DNA of 55,244 bases, taken from NCBI RefSeq assembly GCF_001620365.2, contig NZ_LQMT02000041.1, forward strand, positions 70,388-125,631, given 5' to 3'. Position numbers and translations under genes: made by a program. This DNA is from Amycolatopsis keratiniphila subsp. keratiniphila (GTDB lineage Bacteria; Actinomycetota; Actinomycetes; Mycobacteriales; Pseudonocardiaceae). Numbering within the stretch: position 1 is the first letter of the stretch; each line of letters opens with the position of its first letter. The notes beneath the pieces are model-generated. The model was not told where the DNA came from, ran no database searches, and saw only the letters and a program-made list of their open reading frames with translations. Of the stretch, positions 41,312-50,000 are shown one piece after another.

Positions 41312-41716
41312 ACGGACGAGTCGGCGGGGCGGCCGCGAGCCGGGAAACCGGTTCGAGGAAAGTCCGGACTCCACAGGGCAGGGTGGTTGTTAACGGCAAC
41401 CCGGGGCGACCCGCGGGACAGTGCCACAGAAAACAGACCGCCTCCGCTCGCTTCGCGGGCGGAGGTAAGGGTGAAACGGTGGTGTAAGAGACCACCAGCG
41501 TCCTGGGTGACCAGGACGGCTAGGTAAACCCCACCCGGAGCAAGGCCAAGAGGGAGCCGCGAGGCTCCTGCGCAGGCGATCGAGGGCTGCCCGCCCGAGC
41601 CTGCGGGTAGGCCGCTCGAGCCCGTCGGCGACGGCGGGCCTAGATGGATGGCCGCCACCCGTGCCGCCGCGAGGCGGGGCGGGGACAGGATCCGGCTTAC
41701 ACGCCGGCTCGTCCGT
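41312..41716 (+). ncRNA. rnpB: RNase P RNA (bacterial type A)
   Basis: The 5' end (GGACGAGTCGGC) pairs with the 3' end (GCCGGCTCGTCC) as helix P1. Universal core segments are present: GAGGAAAGTCCGGACTCCAC (41355-41374), the CAGGGCAGG and GGCAACCC region, ACAGTGCCACAGAAAACAGA (41419-41438), GTAAGGGTGAAACGGTGG, GGTAAACCCCACCCGGAGCA (41523-41542) and AGATGGATGGCC near the 3' end. It is the catalytic RNA for tRNA 5' processing. It begins 9 bp after the COG4315 stop; the ends are placed to within a few bases. Confidence 0.95.
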
Positions 41717-41778
41717 ACTACTTCTCGAGGGCGCTGGTCGCGTGTGCGCCCAATGTGGCATTGGGGGCAGCGAGCGAG

Positions 41779-42411
41779 CTACCTCGAGGCGTCCGGCCGT
41801 CCGGTCCAGTGGATGGTGTTGGGGAACTCGAAACGGTCCCGCAGATACCGCTCCTCCGTGCGGCCGTGCAGAGTGAACGCGAAACTCGACCCGTCCGGCC
41901 AAGTCAGGACGCGTTTGCGGAAGTCGATCTCGGGCGCTTGGGGTTTCCGGGCCTGCCAGAGGATCTCCGGCGGCGGCGCGTCGGCCGGGTCCCGGTAGGT
42001 CGAACCGGTGTCCACCACCGCGATCGCGGACGGCGAGCACACCAGCCAGGGCCCGCTCGCCTTCCGGACCCGATCGGCGGGCTCCAGCGCCATCGCGTTC
42101 GCCGGGCCCTTCACCCGGATCTCCCGCTGGAACGGGTGACCGCCCTTGCCGCCGCCACTGCCCGCACCGTTCAGCAGCGCGAAGACGTAGACGAACGCGC
42201 CGCCGATTCCGCGGAACACGTTCCAGAAGAACCGCCGGACGAGCCGCTTCCCCTTGACCGTGCCGTCCAGGCGCCTGCCGGGCACGTCGAAACCCAGATC
42301 GGTGTCGCCCAGCCGCAGCACGATGACCGGCTCGCGCCACTGGGCGGCCATCAGTTCCTCGACCCGTTCACGGAAGCCAGGACGGACCAGGGCCTTGTCG
42401 GCCTTGTCCTC
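41779..42411 (-). CDS. Hypothetical protein, end of the Esp-like operon
   Basis: 210 residues from ATG 42411. The frame is open to GTG 42534, and the stretch before ATG (RQRAAEKIFAHQER) looks like real protein, so the true start may lie further up, near the stop of the preceding gene. A hydrophobic glycine-rich segment (FFWNVFRGIGGAFVYVFALL, about 62-81) is followed by a beta-rich domain with repeated Trp. No family recognised. It converges with rnpB. Confidence 0.7.
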   Translation of the reverse strand, partial: EDKADKALVRPGFRERVEELMAAQWREPVIVLRLGDTDLGFDVPGRRLDGTVKGKRLVRRFFWNVFRGIGGAFVYVFALLNGAGSGGGKGGHPFQREIRVKGPANAMALEPADRVRKASGPWLVCSPSAIAVVDTGSTYRDPADAPPPEILWQARKPQAPEIDFRKRVLTWPDGSSFAFTLHGRTEERYLRDRFEFPNTIHWTGRPDASR

Positions 42412-42464
42412 CATACGCTCCTGGTGGGCGAAGATCTTTTCCGCCGCCCGCTGCCGGGAGTCGC

Positions 42465-43607
42465 TCAGATGTCGAGGTTCCCCCGCGTCTCCTCCGGGCT
42501 CTTGTCCCCGCCGATCTCGCTCTTGTTGAACCACGGCTCGTTCTCCCCCTCCGGCGTCACGGCTTCCTTGCCCTCGGTGTACGCGGCCTTCCCGGCTCCG
42601 ATGCCGCCCTTGACGGCCGCGCCGGAGACCAGCGGGCGCGCGCCGACCGAGGTGCCGAACATCGTGGTGAGCACCCGGTTGCTCGGGGTCAGCGCCACCC
42701 CGGCGGTGTTCTCCAGGACGTTCAGCGAGAACTTCGACTCACCGGCGTAGGTACCGATCCGGAACTTCCTCGTCATGTCCACGACCTTGGTCGCGTACTT
42801 CGCGAGGTACTCGATGAAGGTGTCGAGCAGCTTGCCGAACTTGCCGAGGTACTTGGTCACCTTCTGCAGCACGCTGGCGGCCTTGGCGATGGACGCGGTC
42901 ATCGCGGCGGCGACCGAGCTGCCGAAGCTGATCACCGACGCGGCCAGCGCCGGCAGCCAAATGGTGATCAGCCACGAGATCAGCTCGGTGATGATGCCCT
43001 TGATCAGCTCCTCGATGACCACCATGACCATCGACCACATCTGCAGGACTTCGGCCACCGATCCGGCGGCCGAGCCGACGCCGCGGATCCCGGCGGAGAA
43101 GTCGCCCAGCGCTTCCTTCGCGGCCTTGCCCGCGTCGTCCACCCACTCGGCGAGCGCCGCGTCACCGGTCTTCTCGAAGTCGTCGGCGAGGGCGACGAAG
43201 CCGTTCGCCAGGGTCACGAAGTTCTCCGACGCGTGCCCGATCGCCGGGCCGTCGCCGGTGACCTGGTGCAACGCGTCCTGCAGCGGCTGGACCAGCTCGA
43301 GCAGCATGTTCAGCCCGTGGCTGACCAGCCAGCCGATCGGGTCCATCGCGAAGGTGACCATGTCCGCCGCGGCGGCGCCGACGAACGCGGCCCCGTCACC
43401 GACCAGCGCGGCACCCGCGGACGCCAGCTCGGCCGGGTTGTCCGCCTCGGCGGCCTGCTGGGCGTGCGAGGCGATCGACTTGCCCGACTTGTAGATCGTG
43501 CCCGCCACCGGCACGTGCCCCATCGCGCGATCGAGGTTCGCGCTCATGCTCTCGTCGTACGCCTGGACGTTGAGCCCGTCGGCGATGCTCGACTTCTCCT
43601 CGGTCAT
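42465..43607 (-). CDS. EspA/EspE-like type VII secretion substrate (putative)
   Basis: 380 residues, all-helical, no signal peptide. An N-terminal helical part is followed by AALVGDGAAFVGAAAADM, a hydrophobic middle (MVVIEELIKGIITELISWLI and WLPALAASVISFGSSVAAAM) and an amphipathic stretch (TKYLGKFGKLLDTFIEYLAK). Size, layout and partners resemble mycobacterial EspA/EspE (about 390-400 residues, next to EspC/EspF). No toxin domain at the C-terminus. Starts 5 bp after the 110-residue partner's stop. Confidence 0.65.
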   Translation of the reverse strand: MTEEKSSIADGLNVQAYDESMSANLDRAMGHVPVAGTIYKSGKSIASHAQQAAEADNPAELASAGAALVGDGAAFVGAAAADMVTFAMDPIGWLVSHGLNMLLELVQPLQDALHQVTGDGPAIGHASENFVTLANGFVALADDFEKTGDAALAEWVDDAGKAAKEALGDFSAGIRGVGSAAGSVAEVLQMWSMVMVVIEELIKGIITELISWLITIWLPALAASVISFGSSVAAAMTASIAKAASVLQKVTKYLGKFGKLLDTFIEYLAKYATKVVDMTRKFRIGTYAGESKFSLNVLENTAGVALTPSNRVLTTMFGTSVGARPLVSGAAVKGGIGAGKAAYTEGKEAVTPEGENEPWFNKSEIGGDKSPEETRGNLDI

Positions 43608-43612
43608 GACCC

Positions 43613-43945
43613 CTACTTTCCGAGCGTTTCGTCGATGGTCGCCTCGTGCTTGCCGAACTCGACCTTTCCGGCTTCTTCGATGCCCCGGTACATCTCGGAG
43701 GCCTTGTTCAGTTTGGAGATGAACCCGTCCACGCCGTCCTTCATGTCGTTCATCAGCGAACGGAGCTCGCCGAGGCGATCGGTGTAGCCCTGTTTGGCCC
43801 AGATCCCGACGATGCCCCAGGCCTCGTCGGTCACGTCGGCGGCGTCGATCTTGGCGCCGAACTTCTCCGCTTCCTGCTCGTAATAGGGGAGCTTCTGGGC
43901 GTACGCGGCGATCGCCGCGATATTCGTCTCGATTCCCTTTGACAT
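43613..43945 (-). CDS. WXG-like/EspC-type secretion partner
   Basis: 110 residues, no signal peptide, predicted helix-turn-helix hairpin: NIAAIAAYAQKLPYYEQEAE, DEAWGIVGIWAKQGYTDRLG, NKASEMYRGIEEAGKVEFGK. The W-x-I-x-G turn region and Y-x3-E late in helix 2 resemble the type VII export features of WXG100/EspC proteins. Likely a heterodimer with the 380-residue neighbour. Confidence 0.75.
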   Translation of the reverse strand: MSKGIETNIAAIAAYAQKLPYYEQEAEKFGAKIDAADVTDEAWGIVGIWAKQGYTDRLGELRSLMNDMKDGVDGFISKLNKASEMYRGIEEAGKVEFGKHEATIDETLGK

Positions 43946-43970
43946 CGTGGGAGTCCCTCGGTCGGTTCGG

Positions 43971-44471
43971 TCAGCTGCGGCGCAGGAAGGAGCCGTCGTC
44001 GAAGTAGTCGTCGTCGTCCCGCGGGGCGGGGCGGCGCGCCGGACGGGCAGGCTGCTGCGGTTGCTGCTGCTGTGACGCCGGTTCTTCCTCGACGGTTCCG
44101 AACGCCTCGGCCTGTGCCTCTCGGACCTGCTCCGCCGTGTTGACGCCGAACGCCTCACCGAACGTGTCGTCCACGATCCCGGCCTGCTGCTGGGCGGCGC
44201 CGGCGACGGCCTTGCGCAGGGTGCTCATGATCACCGAGGACAGGTGGCCCGCTTCGAGGCGCATGGCGCCCGCGCTGAGCCGGAGGTCGGTGACGGTCCC
44301 GCCCGCCCCGGCGACGACCGTGACCTCGCCGGACGGGGAGGTCACGGAGTGCTCGACCTGTGCGATCCGTTCCTGCATGTCGCCGACCTCGGCGAAGCGC
44401 GCCTCGGCCTGGCGCACCTTGGCCTGGAAGTTCTCGAACTGGGCGATCAGTTGTTCCATCTGGGCGGACAT
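43971..44471 (-). CDS. YbaB/EbfC-like protein
   Basis: 166 residues. The YbaB-type core covers FENFQAKVRQAEARFAEVGD, then a beta hairpin (GEVTVVAGAGGTVTDLRLSA) and the helix GHLSSVIMSTLRKAVAGAAQ. A Gln/Pro/Arg-rich acidic tail (DDDDYFDDG) follows. YbaB proteins bind DNA, but relatives in mycobacterial ESX loci (EspL and similar) serve as secretion accessory factors. First gene of the four-gene leftward operon. Confidence 0.85.
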   Translation of the reverse strand: MSAQMEQLIAQFENFQAKVRQAEARFAEVGDMQERIAQVEHSVTSPSGEVTVVAGAGGTVTDLRLSAGAMRLEAGHLSSVIMSTLRKAVAGAAQQQAGIVDDTFGEAFGVNTAEQVREAQAEAFGTVEEEPASQQQQPQQPARPARRPAPRDDDDYFDDGSFLRRS

Positions 44472-44556
44472 CGTCGCTCCCCGTGCGCTGTGGTGATCCG
44501 GCTTCAGGAGTATGACGTAGGCGAGCGGGTTCGGTTCCGGGTCGTCTCGGGGTGGT

Positions 44557-44927
44557 AGCAAAGGTCCCTTGCTCCCCGGCGCGGTGACTGTGTGGATGCG
44601 GGCGCTGGCCGGGTTTCGGTGGGGTGACCGTGTGGGTTTCGGGACGTCAGATGTCCCAAAGTCCACACGGTCCAGCGTGGTAGCAAAGGTCCCCTGCTCC
44701 CGTCTCGGCGACTGTGTGGATTTCGGGTCACCCAGCGCAACAAAATCCACACGGTCACCACGCGGAGTAGGGGGTGTGTGGAAACAGGGACACTCAATGT
44801 CTCTATTTCCACACACCCCCGCCCCAAGTGGTAGCAAAGGTCCCTTGCTCTCTTTCCGCAGGTCAGCGCACCACGTGGTAGCAAAGGTCCCTTGCTCCCT
44901 CCGGCGCCGAGGCGGGACCCTTGCTCC
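44557..44927 (-). repeat. Mosaic palindrome array B
   Basis: Left to right: AGCAAGGGACCTTTGCT complement (44557-44573), hairpin 44626-44672 (GACCGTGTGGGTTTCGGGAC onward), repeat 44682-44698, hairpin 44706-44759, hairpin 44770-44820 with perfect 15-bp arms (GGGGGTGTGTGGAAA), repeats 44833-44849 and 44880-44896, and a decayed copy 44914-44927. Read on the minus strand, 44849-44626 has the order of array A at 24875-25102. Confidence 0.8.
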
Positions 44928-44967
44928 ATTCGGCGGGCGAACCCTGCGCCCACTACTTACTTGCCGG

Positions 44968-44973
44968 TAGGGT
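44968..44973 (+). promoter_or_regulatory. -10 box TAGGGT of a leaderless transcript
   Basis: TAGGGT lies 6 nt before ATG 44980 and there is no Shine-Dalgarno sequence. Confidence 0.45.
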
Positions 44974-44979
44974 GCCGCC

Positions 44980-45843
44980 ATGGGTGAAGCGAGTCGGGTC
45001 ACGGGACGTTTCCGCGGGACGTTCGATGTACTGCATTCCCTTACCTACTTCGCGCCCGAGACGGAGGCCGCGCTCACCGGCGCGGGTCTCCGCCCGGGGC
45101 GCATGACGTACTTCGCGGGCCGCGCGGCGCCGATGGGCGCGGTCGGGCCCGGCGTGGTCGCGGCGACGTTCTACAACTTCAACCCCGAACTGGTCGCCCG
45201 CCACATCCCGCGCGCGTGGACGCTGGCCACGCCCGAAAAGATCATCGAAGCCCGGTTCGAAGCCGTCGACGCTGCGTTGACCCGGCTGCTCGGCAAGGAC
45301 ACCCTCGGCTCCGAAGAGGTCGCTGAGGCGGCCGAACTCGCCCGCGAGGCGACCGGCGGTTGCCAGGTCGACGGCCGCCCCCTTTATGCCGGGCATGCCG
45401 GCCTCGACTGGCCGAGCGAGCCGCATCTCGTCCTCTGGCACGCCATCACCCTGCTTCGCGAGCACCGCGGGGACGGCCACATCGCCGCGCTCGTCGCCAA
45501 CGGCGTCGACGGGCTCGCCGCCCTCGTCTCGCACACCGCCACCGGCAAGGGTTTCCTGCCCGAGGCGGCCAAGGTCTCCCGCGGCTGGAGCGACGAGCAA
45601 TGGGACGCCGCGGCCGCCAAGCTGCGCGAGCAGGGCATCCTCGATGACCAGGGCGGCCTGACGGAGGCCGGGAACGATCTTCGCGAGCGGCTCGAAGTCG
45701 CCACGAACGCGGCGTCGGCGGGACCCTGGGAGCATCTCGGCGAGGAGAAGACCAAGCGGCTTCACGAGCTTTGCGGGCCTTTGAGCCGCCGGGCCGTCGA
45801 GGCGGGCGCTTTTCCCGCGAATGTGTTCTCGACCGGTCGATAA
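44980..45843 (+). CDS. SCO6745 family protein
   Basis: 287 residues, soluble. RFRGTFDVLHSLTYFAPETE, FYNFNPELVARHIPRAWTLA and EPHLVLWHAITLLREHRGDG are typical of the actinobacterial SCO6745 family. The C-terminal third (SDEQWDAAAAKLREQGILDD then GLTEAGNDLRERLEVATN) is a MarR-like winged helix. Often annotated as a regulator, though DNA binding is unproven. Confidence 0.85.
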   Translation: MGEASRVTGRFRGTFDVLHSLTYFAPETEAALTGAGLRPGRMTYFAGRAAPMGAVGPGVVAATFYNFNPELVARHIPRAWTLATPEKIIEARFEAVDAALTRLLGKDTLGSEEVAEAAELAREATGGCQVDGRPLYAGHAGLDWPSEPHLVLWHAITLLREHRGDGHIAALVANGVDGLAALVSHTATGKGFLPEAAKVSRGWSDEQWDAAAAKLREQGILDDQGGLTEAGNDLRERLEVATNAASAGPWEHLGEEKTKRLHELCGPLSRRAVEAGAFPANVFSTGR

Positions 45844-46286
45844 TCACGCTATGTAGTGAAAATACCGTCCCCGTTTTCGCTTTGGGTAACGGAAGCGTGA
45901 CTTTCGCTTGATCGGCGTTCGCGTTTTTTGTGGAATGCGTGCTCACCCAGCGGACTCGCGAGAAGCCACCGAACGAGTCATGTCACACTGGTCGAGGCCG
46001 GATTCTCCTCGGCCGACCCGTACTCACAGTGAGCAAGATGCCTCGCAAGCGAGTGAGGCCGTTCGCACACTGCGAAATACGGGTGGCCGGGGTTAATCCA
46101 GACGACCCTTGCAACGATGATGGAGACCGAGGATGGTCGTGGTGCTGTGCCTCGCTCTGTGAACTGTAGACAAAACGACATCTACAGAGCGCGCTTTGAC
46201 CACTACGCCTCGTGACGCCATGATGTTCGAAGCACCACCGAGCCAGAACCGCGCGAACCCCCTCTCCGCGCACCGGGAGTAATGCG
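45844..46286 (+). promoter_or_regulatory. 443-bp hairpin-rich leader before the secretion operon
   Basis: No gene is seen. Inverted repeats follow one another: GGTCGAGGCCG/CGGCCGACC (45990-46018), CTCACAGTGAG (46023-46033), CTCGC-AA-GCGAG (46042-46053), and CTGTAGA/TCTACAG (46164-46187, nested with GCTCTGT/ACAGAGC). CTCAC at 46023 can pair with GTGAG at 46029 or at 46053, so two folds exclude each other. This could be a structured 5' leader; a known riboswitch class is not recognised. Confidence 0.4.
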
Positions 46287-46556
46287 ATGATGACCTTGAC
46301 CACCCTCGACACGCTGGCCCAGGGCGGAGAGCTCGGCACCGGCAACGTCCGTACCTGGCTGATCGACAACATCATCCCCCTGGTGCTGCTGGCCGTCGCG
46401 CTCCTCTTGTTGTGGCTCGGCGGCGGCAAAGGGGACAACGCGGGTGTCATGCGCCGCCTCGCCGGTGTCGTGATCGCGCTGGCGATCATCGGCCTCGCGG
46501 TGAGTGGCGCCGGAGTCAACGTGGGCCAGTGGATCGCCGGCCTCTTCACAGGCTGA
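46287..46556 (+). CDS. Small membrane protein, VirB2/TrbC-like (putative)
   Basis: 89 residues with two membrane helices (NIIPLVLLAVALLLLWLGGG about 28-47, RLAGVVIALAIIGLAVSGAG about 57-76) joined by a short charged loop. Size and topology are those of T4SS pilin-like VirB2/TrbC subunits, although no long cleaved signal is present. First gene of a run whose later members are VirB3- and VirB4-like. ATG 46287 is preceded by GGGAG. Confidence 0.6.
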   Translation: MMTLTTLDTLAQGGELGTGNVRTWLIDNIIPLVLLAVALLLLWLGGGKGDNAGVMRRLAGVVIALAIIGLAVSGAGVNVGQWIAGLFTG

Positions 46557-46565
46557 GGGCTCGCG

Positions 46566-47042
46566 TTGCGTATCCGCACCGATGACGAGGTTTACCGGGT
46601 CGATGCCGTATGGCTCGGCCCGCCGAAAGCGACTTTTCCCTGGAGAGCCCGCTACGTCGCTTGGCTCGTCGGTATCCCGGTCTTCCTGCTCGTGCTCACC
46701 GTCGAACGGTGGGCGGGCTGGAGCTTCGGGTTCTTCTCGACCGCCTGGGCCTTCGTCGCCACAATTGTGATCACCAGATTGATCACGGCCAAGATCAGCC
46801 ACGAGCGTCCGCTGGGCGCCGTGGCCGCGATGGCGGCGAAAGAGCTCAACACACCAAGAGAACGGACCACGGGCACGGGTGGCGCGGCCAGCGCGTCCCG
46901 CGTCCGGGTACGGGCGAACCGCCCGCTACCGAAGCACCGCAGGAGACGGCAGTACCAGCACCACGGCTACGGCGGCGGCGCCGGAGCTCAGGGAACACCA
47001 CGAGCGCGTCGGAGCCGCCCCGCGGCTCGGGCCGGGAGGTAG
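46566..47042 (+). CDS. PrgI/VirB3-like membrane protein (putative)
   Basis: 158 residues from TTG 46566. Two membrane helices (YVAWLVGIPVFLLVLTVERW, and FFSTAWAFVATIVITRLITA) are followed by a basic tail. VirB3/PrgI proteins have this build and precede the VirB4 ATPase, as here. The last 60 residues are Arg/Gly-rich and look disordered. The gene ends 3 bp before the ATPase start. Confidence 0.6.
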   Translation: MRIRTDDEVYRVDAVWLGPPKATFPWRARYVAWLVGIPVFLLVLTVERWAGWSFGFFSTAWAFVATIVITRLITAKISHERPLGAVAAMAAKELNTPRERTTGTGGAASASRVRVRANRPLPKHRRRRQYQHHGYGGGAGAQGTPRARRSRPAARAGR

Positions 47043-47045
47043 TCG

Positions 47046-50000
47046 TTGTTCGGTCGCGGCGGAAGCCGAGGAAAACGTGATCGAGACCTGCAGCAAGGGG
47101 CCTGGAACCCGCCCCAGCAGGTCCGCTCCGCGCAGCCCAAGAAGGCCGGCAAGGGGAGGCGGTTGCCCGGCGAGGCGGCCATACCCTCGTATACCCCGTC
47201 GATCGCGGCGCGAAGCATCGACGGGCACCTGTTACGCACCGGTTATGAGGTGTACGCCTGGTACCGGCTCGCGCCGCAGCGCTGGTCTTTCCGGTCGGAC
47301 TCGCAGCGCCGCGACCTGATCGCGGCCATCGCCGGGCAGTACGCGGAGCTCCAGGGCCGCTGGCTGCACCTGCGCGTGACCAACCGGCCGTACCCGATCC
47401 GCATGTGGGCCGAGGCCCACGTGCACAACGCCGTCGGCCGTCCCCAGGACGTCCAGGGCGCGCTGTCCTTCGACGACTACCTCATCGGCGAGCAGCAGCA
47501 GCTGATGGGCCGCTCGATGGCCGAAAAAGAGGTCTACCTCGGCGTCCAGGTGCAGACCAGGCGGATGATCGACCGCGCGGTCGAGAGCGCCGCCCCGGTG
47601 CTGCGCAAGATCCTGCCGGAGGCCGTCGACGCCGAGCTGGCCGCACTCGACTCCGAGGTCGAGCACCTCGACCAGGTCATCGGCTCCGCCGGGCTCGAAG
47701 GCCGTCCGGTGCATGCCGAGGAGATGTCCTGGCTGATGCACCGCTCGTGCTCGCTGGGCCTGCCCGCGCCGCGCAACATGCCCGCGGTCCCGGGCGCCGC
47801 CTGGGAGCCCGAGGATCTCGCCAGCTTCACCGACGCGGCGGACTTCCACGCCGAGCCGTACGCGCCGACGGTCACCGTCCGCGGCCGCACCGGGTCGAAC
47901 GCCGGGGTCTCGCGGCATCTCGCGGTCCTCACCGTCGGCCAGATGCACGGCCTGCAGATCCCCGAGGTCGACGACCCCTGGATCCAGCACGCGGACCGGC
48001 TGCCCGCCGCGGTCGAGGTGTCCGCGCGGATCTACGTCCGGCGTCCCGAAGAGGTCGCCGGTGAGCTGCAGCGCCAGATGAACAAGGTGCGTTCGCAGGT
48101 CAAGCACTACACCGACGAGCACGAACTGGAACCTCCGCAGTCGCTGGCGCGCCAGGCGGGCCGGGTGCTGGAGATCGACGACGAGATGACGTCGGGATTC
48201 ACCGCGCTGGCCACGCGGGTGCGTTCGTGGTGGCGGCTGGCGGTGTCCGGGCCGACGGAGCGGGACGCGCTGCGCCTGGCCCAGCAGCTTCTCGACCTCT
48301 ACAAGCCGAAGATCGCCGTCGAGCATCCCGAGGCCCAGTACGTGCTCGCCAGGGAGTTCATCCCCGGCGAGCCGCTGGCCTCGGCGGCGTACATGCGCCG
48401 CGGTTCGGTCGTGTGGGCGTCCTCGGCGGTGCCGACGGCGACGGCCGAGGTGGGCGATCGCCGCGGCATCCTGCTCGGCGAGACGGTGACCGCGACCCGG
48501 CGCCCGGTGGCGTGGGACCCGTGGATGGCGCAGGAGATCCGCGACGGTTCCGGCCTGACGGCGATGGTCGCCGGCCTCGGTGGCGGCAAGTCGTTCCTCG
48601 GCGGCGGCATCGTCTACAAGACGCTCCGCGCGGGCGCGCACTGGACGATCCTCGACCCCTCGGGCCCGCTGTCGCGGCTGTGCGACCTGCCCGAGCTGCG
48701 GCCGTACGCGCGGCCGATCAACCTGCTCAACGCGCAGCCCGGCATCCTCAACCCGTACCGGGTGGTCGCCGAGCCGCAGATCGAGCACTTCATGGACGAG
48801 GACGACCCCGAGCGCTCCTGGCGGCGGGAGAAGGCCCTCGCGGGCGCGACGCGCCGCCGTCTCGTGCTCGACGTCCTCACCGGTGTCCTGCCGTACGAGG
48901 TCTCGCGGATGGCGCAGACCCGCATCGTGCTGCTGCGCGCGGTCCGCGCGGTCGGCGGCCGGTTCGACGCCGACCCGGGTCAGGTCATCGACGCGCTGCG
49001 CCGGGACTCCAGCGAGCACCACGAGCACGCCGTCGTCGTCGCGGACTTCCTCGACGAGATGCGCGAGCGGATGGCGCTGCTCATCCCGGAGAGCGACGCG
49101 GACCCGTATTCCGAGACCCGCGACGACCGGATGACCGTGCTGACCATGGCGGGGCTGACCCTGCCCAAGGACGGCGTCCCGCGCGAGTACTGGACGGACG
49201 CGGAATCGCTCGGCGTCGAGATGCTGAACCTCGCCGCGTGGCTGACCCAGCGGTCGGTGTACGAGAAGCCGAAGGAGCTGCGCAAGGGCGTCTGGATCGA
49301 CGAGGCGTTCTTCCTCTCCGAGGTCCCGACCGGCCGCGTGCTGATGAACCGCTTCGCCCGTGACTCGCGGAAGTGGAACGTCCGGGTGCTGCTGTCCTCG
49401 CAGATCCCCGCGGACTTCCTGAAGATCCAGGGTTTCGTGGCGCTGCTGGACTCGGTGTTCGTCGGCCGTCTCGACGACGACGATGCCCAGGCCGACGCGC
49501 TGCGCCTGCTGAAGGTCCCGGTCGGCGTCGGCTACGAACAGGTCGTCGCGGCGCTGGGCCGCCGCCCCGGTTCGCAACGCGATCTCCAGCGCGACGTCGA
49601 GCCGCGGCAGTTCATCTTCGGTGACGGCGCCGGAGGCGTGGAGCGGATCCGCGTCGACTTCTCCGGCCCGCATCTGGAGCACCTGCGCCGGGTCATGGAC
49701 ACCACGCCGGGTTCGCCCGACGCGAAGCCGTCGAAGCCGGGCAACGAACTGGCGGTCCCGGAGGAGAAGCAGCACGTCCCGACACCGCCCGAGGACGACT
49801 TCGAACTCGAAGAAGACCTCGAGCTCGCGGCCGAACTCGAAGTCGGCCTCACCGATGAGCAGATGCTCGGCGCCCCGGACCCGTTGGCCGCCGAAACCGG
49901 AGAAGTGCAAGGCGCCGTCCAAAATGGACATAACGGGAACGGGAGTCAAGGCGAGCACGCGCGCGCCGGCAAGGGTGGCACCGGCAGGGATGCCGCATGA
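47046..50000 (+). CDS. VirB4-like secretion ATPase
   Basis: 984 residues from TTG 47046, with GGGAGG 6 nt upstream. Residues 1-450 form the VirB4-type N-terminal domain. The RecA-like ATPase has Walker A GLGGGKSFLG (about 510) and Walker B GVWIDEAFFL (about 747), then LLSSQIPADFLKIQ, a sensor-like segment. Of the T4SS ATPases it fits VirB4/TraC rather than the coupling protein because it follows VirB2/B3-like genes. The C-terminal 80 residues are acidic. Confidence 0.85.
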   Translation: MFGRGGSRGKRDRDLQQGAWNPPQQVRSAQPKKAGKGRRLPGEAAIPSYTPSIAARSIDGHLLRTGYEVYAWYRLAPQRWSFRSDSQRRDLIAAIAGQYAELQGRWLHLRVTNRPYPIRMWAEAHVHNAVGRPQDVQGALSFDDYLIGEQQQLMGRSMAEKEVYLGVQVQTRRMIDRAVESAAPVLRKILPEAVDAELAALDSEVEHLDQVIGSAGLEGRPVHAEEMSWLMHRSCSLGLPAPRNMPAVPGAAWEPEDLASFTDAADFHAEPYAPTVTVRGRTGSNAGVSRHLAVLTVGQMHGLQIPEVDDPWIQHADRLPAAVEVSARIYVRRPEEVAGELQRQMNKVRSQVKHYTDEHELEPPQSLARQAGRVLEIDDEMTSGFTALATRVRSWWRLAVSGPTERDALRLAQQLLDLYKPKIAVEHPEAQYVLAREFIPGEPLASAAYMRRGSVVWASSAVPTATAEVGDRRGILLGETVTATRRPVAWDPWMAQEIRDGSGLTAMVAGLGGGKSFLGGGIVYKTLRAGAHWTILDPSGPLSRLCDLPELRPYARPINLLNAQPGILNPYRVVAEPQIEHFMDEDDPERSWRREKALAGATRRRLVLDVLTGVLPYEVSRMAQTRIVLLRAVRAVGGRFDADPGQVIDALRRDSSEHHEHAVVVADFLDEMRERMALLIPESDADPYSETRDDRMTVLTMAGLTLPKDGVPREYWTDAESLGVEMLNLAAWLTQRSVYEKPKELRKGVWIDEAFFLSEVPTGRVLMNRFARDSRKWNVRVLLSSQIPADFLKIQGFVALLDSVFVGRLDDDDAQADALRLLKVPVGVGYEQVVAALGRRPGSQRDLQRDVEPRQFIFGDGAGGVERIRVDFSGPHLEHLRRVMDTTPGSPDAKPSKPGNELAVPEEKQHVPTPPEDDFELEEDLELAAELEVGLTDEQMLGAPDPLAAETGEVQGAVQNGHNGNGSQGEHARAGKGGTGRDAA

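Larger units (their letters stand above)
44472..44979. other. Gene-free gap built of palindromic repeats
   Basis: 508 bp between divergent genes. Apart from the promoter of the SCO6745-type gene at its right end it is filled by mosaic array B (44557-44927). No coding signal. Confidence 0.75.

Noticed and set aside
42465..43607. Polymorphic toxin of a type VII system
   Set aside because: The C-terminus is a short charged tail without a nuclease or other toxin domain, and no immunity-like gene follows directly.
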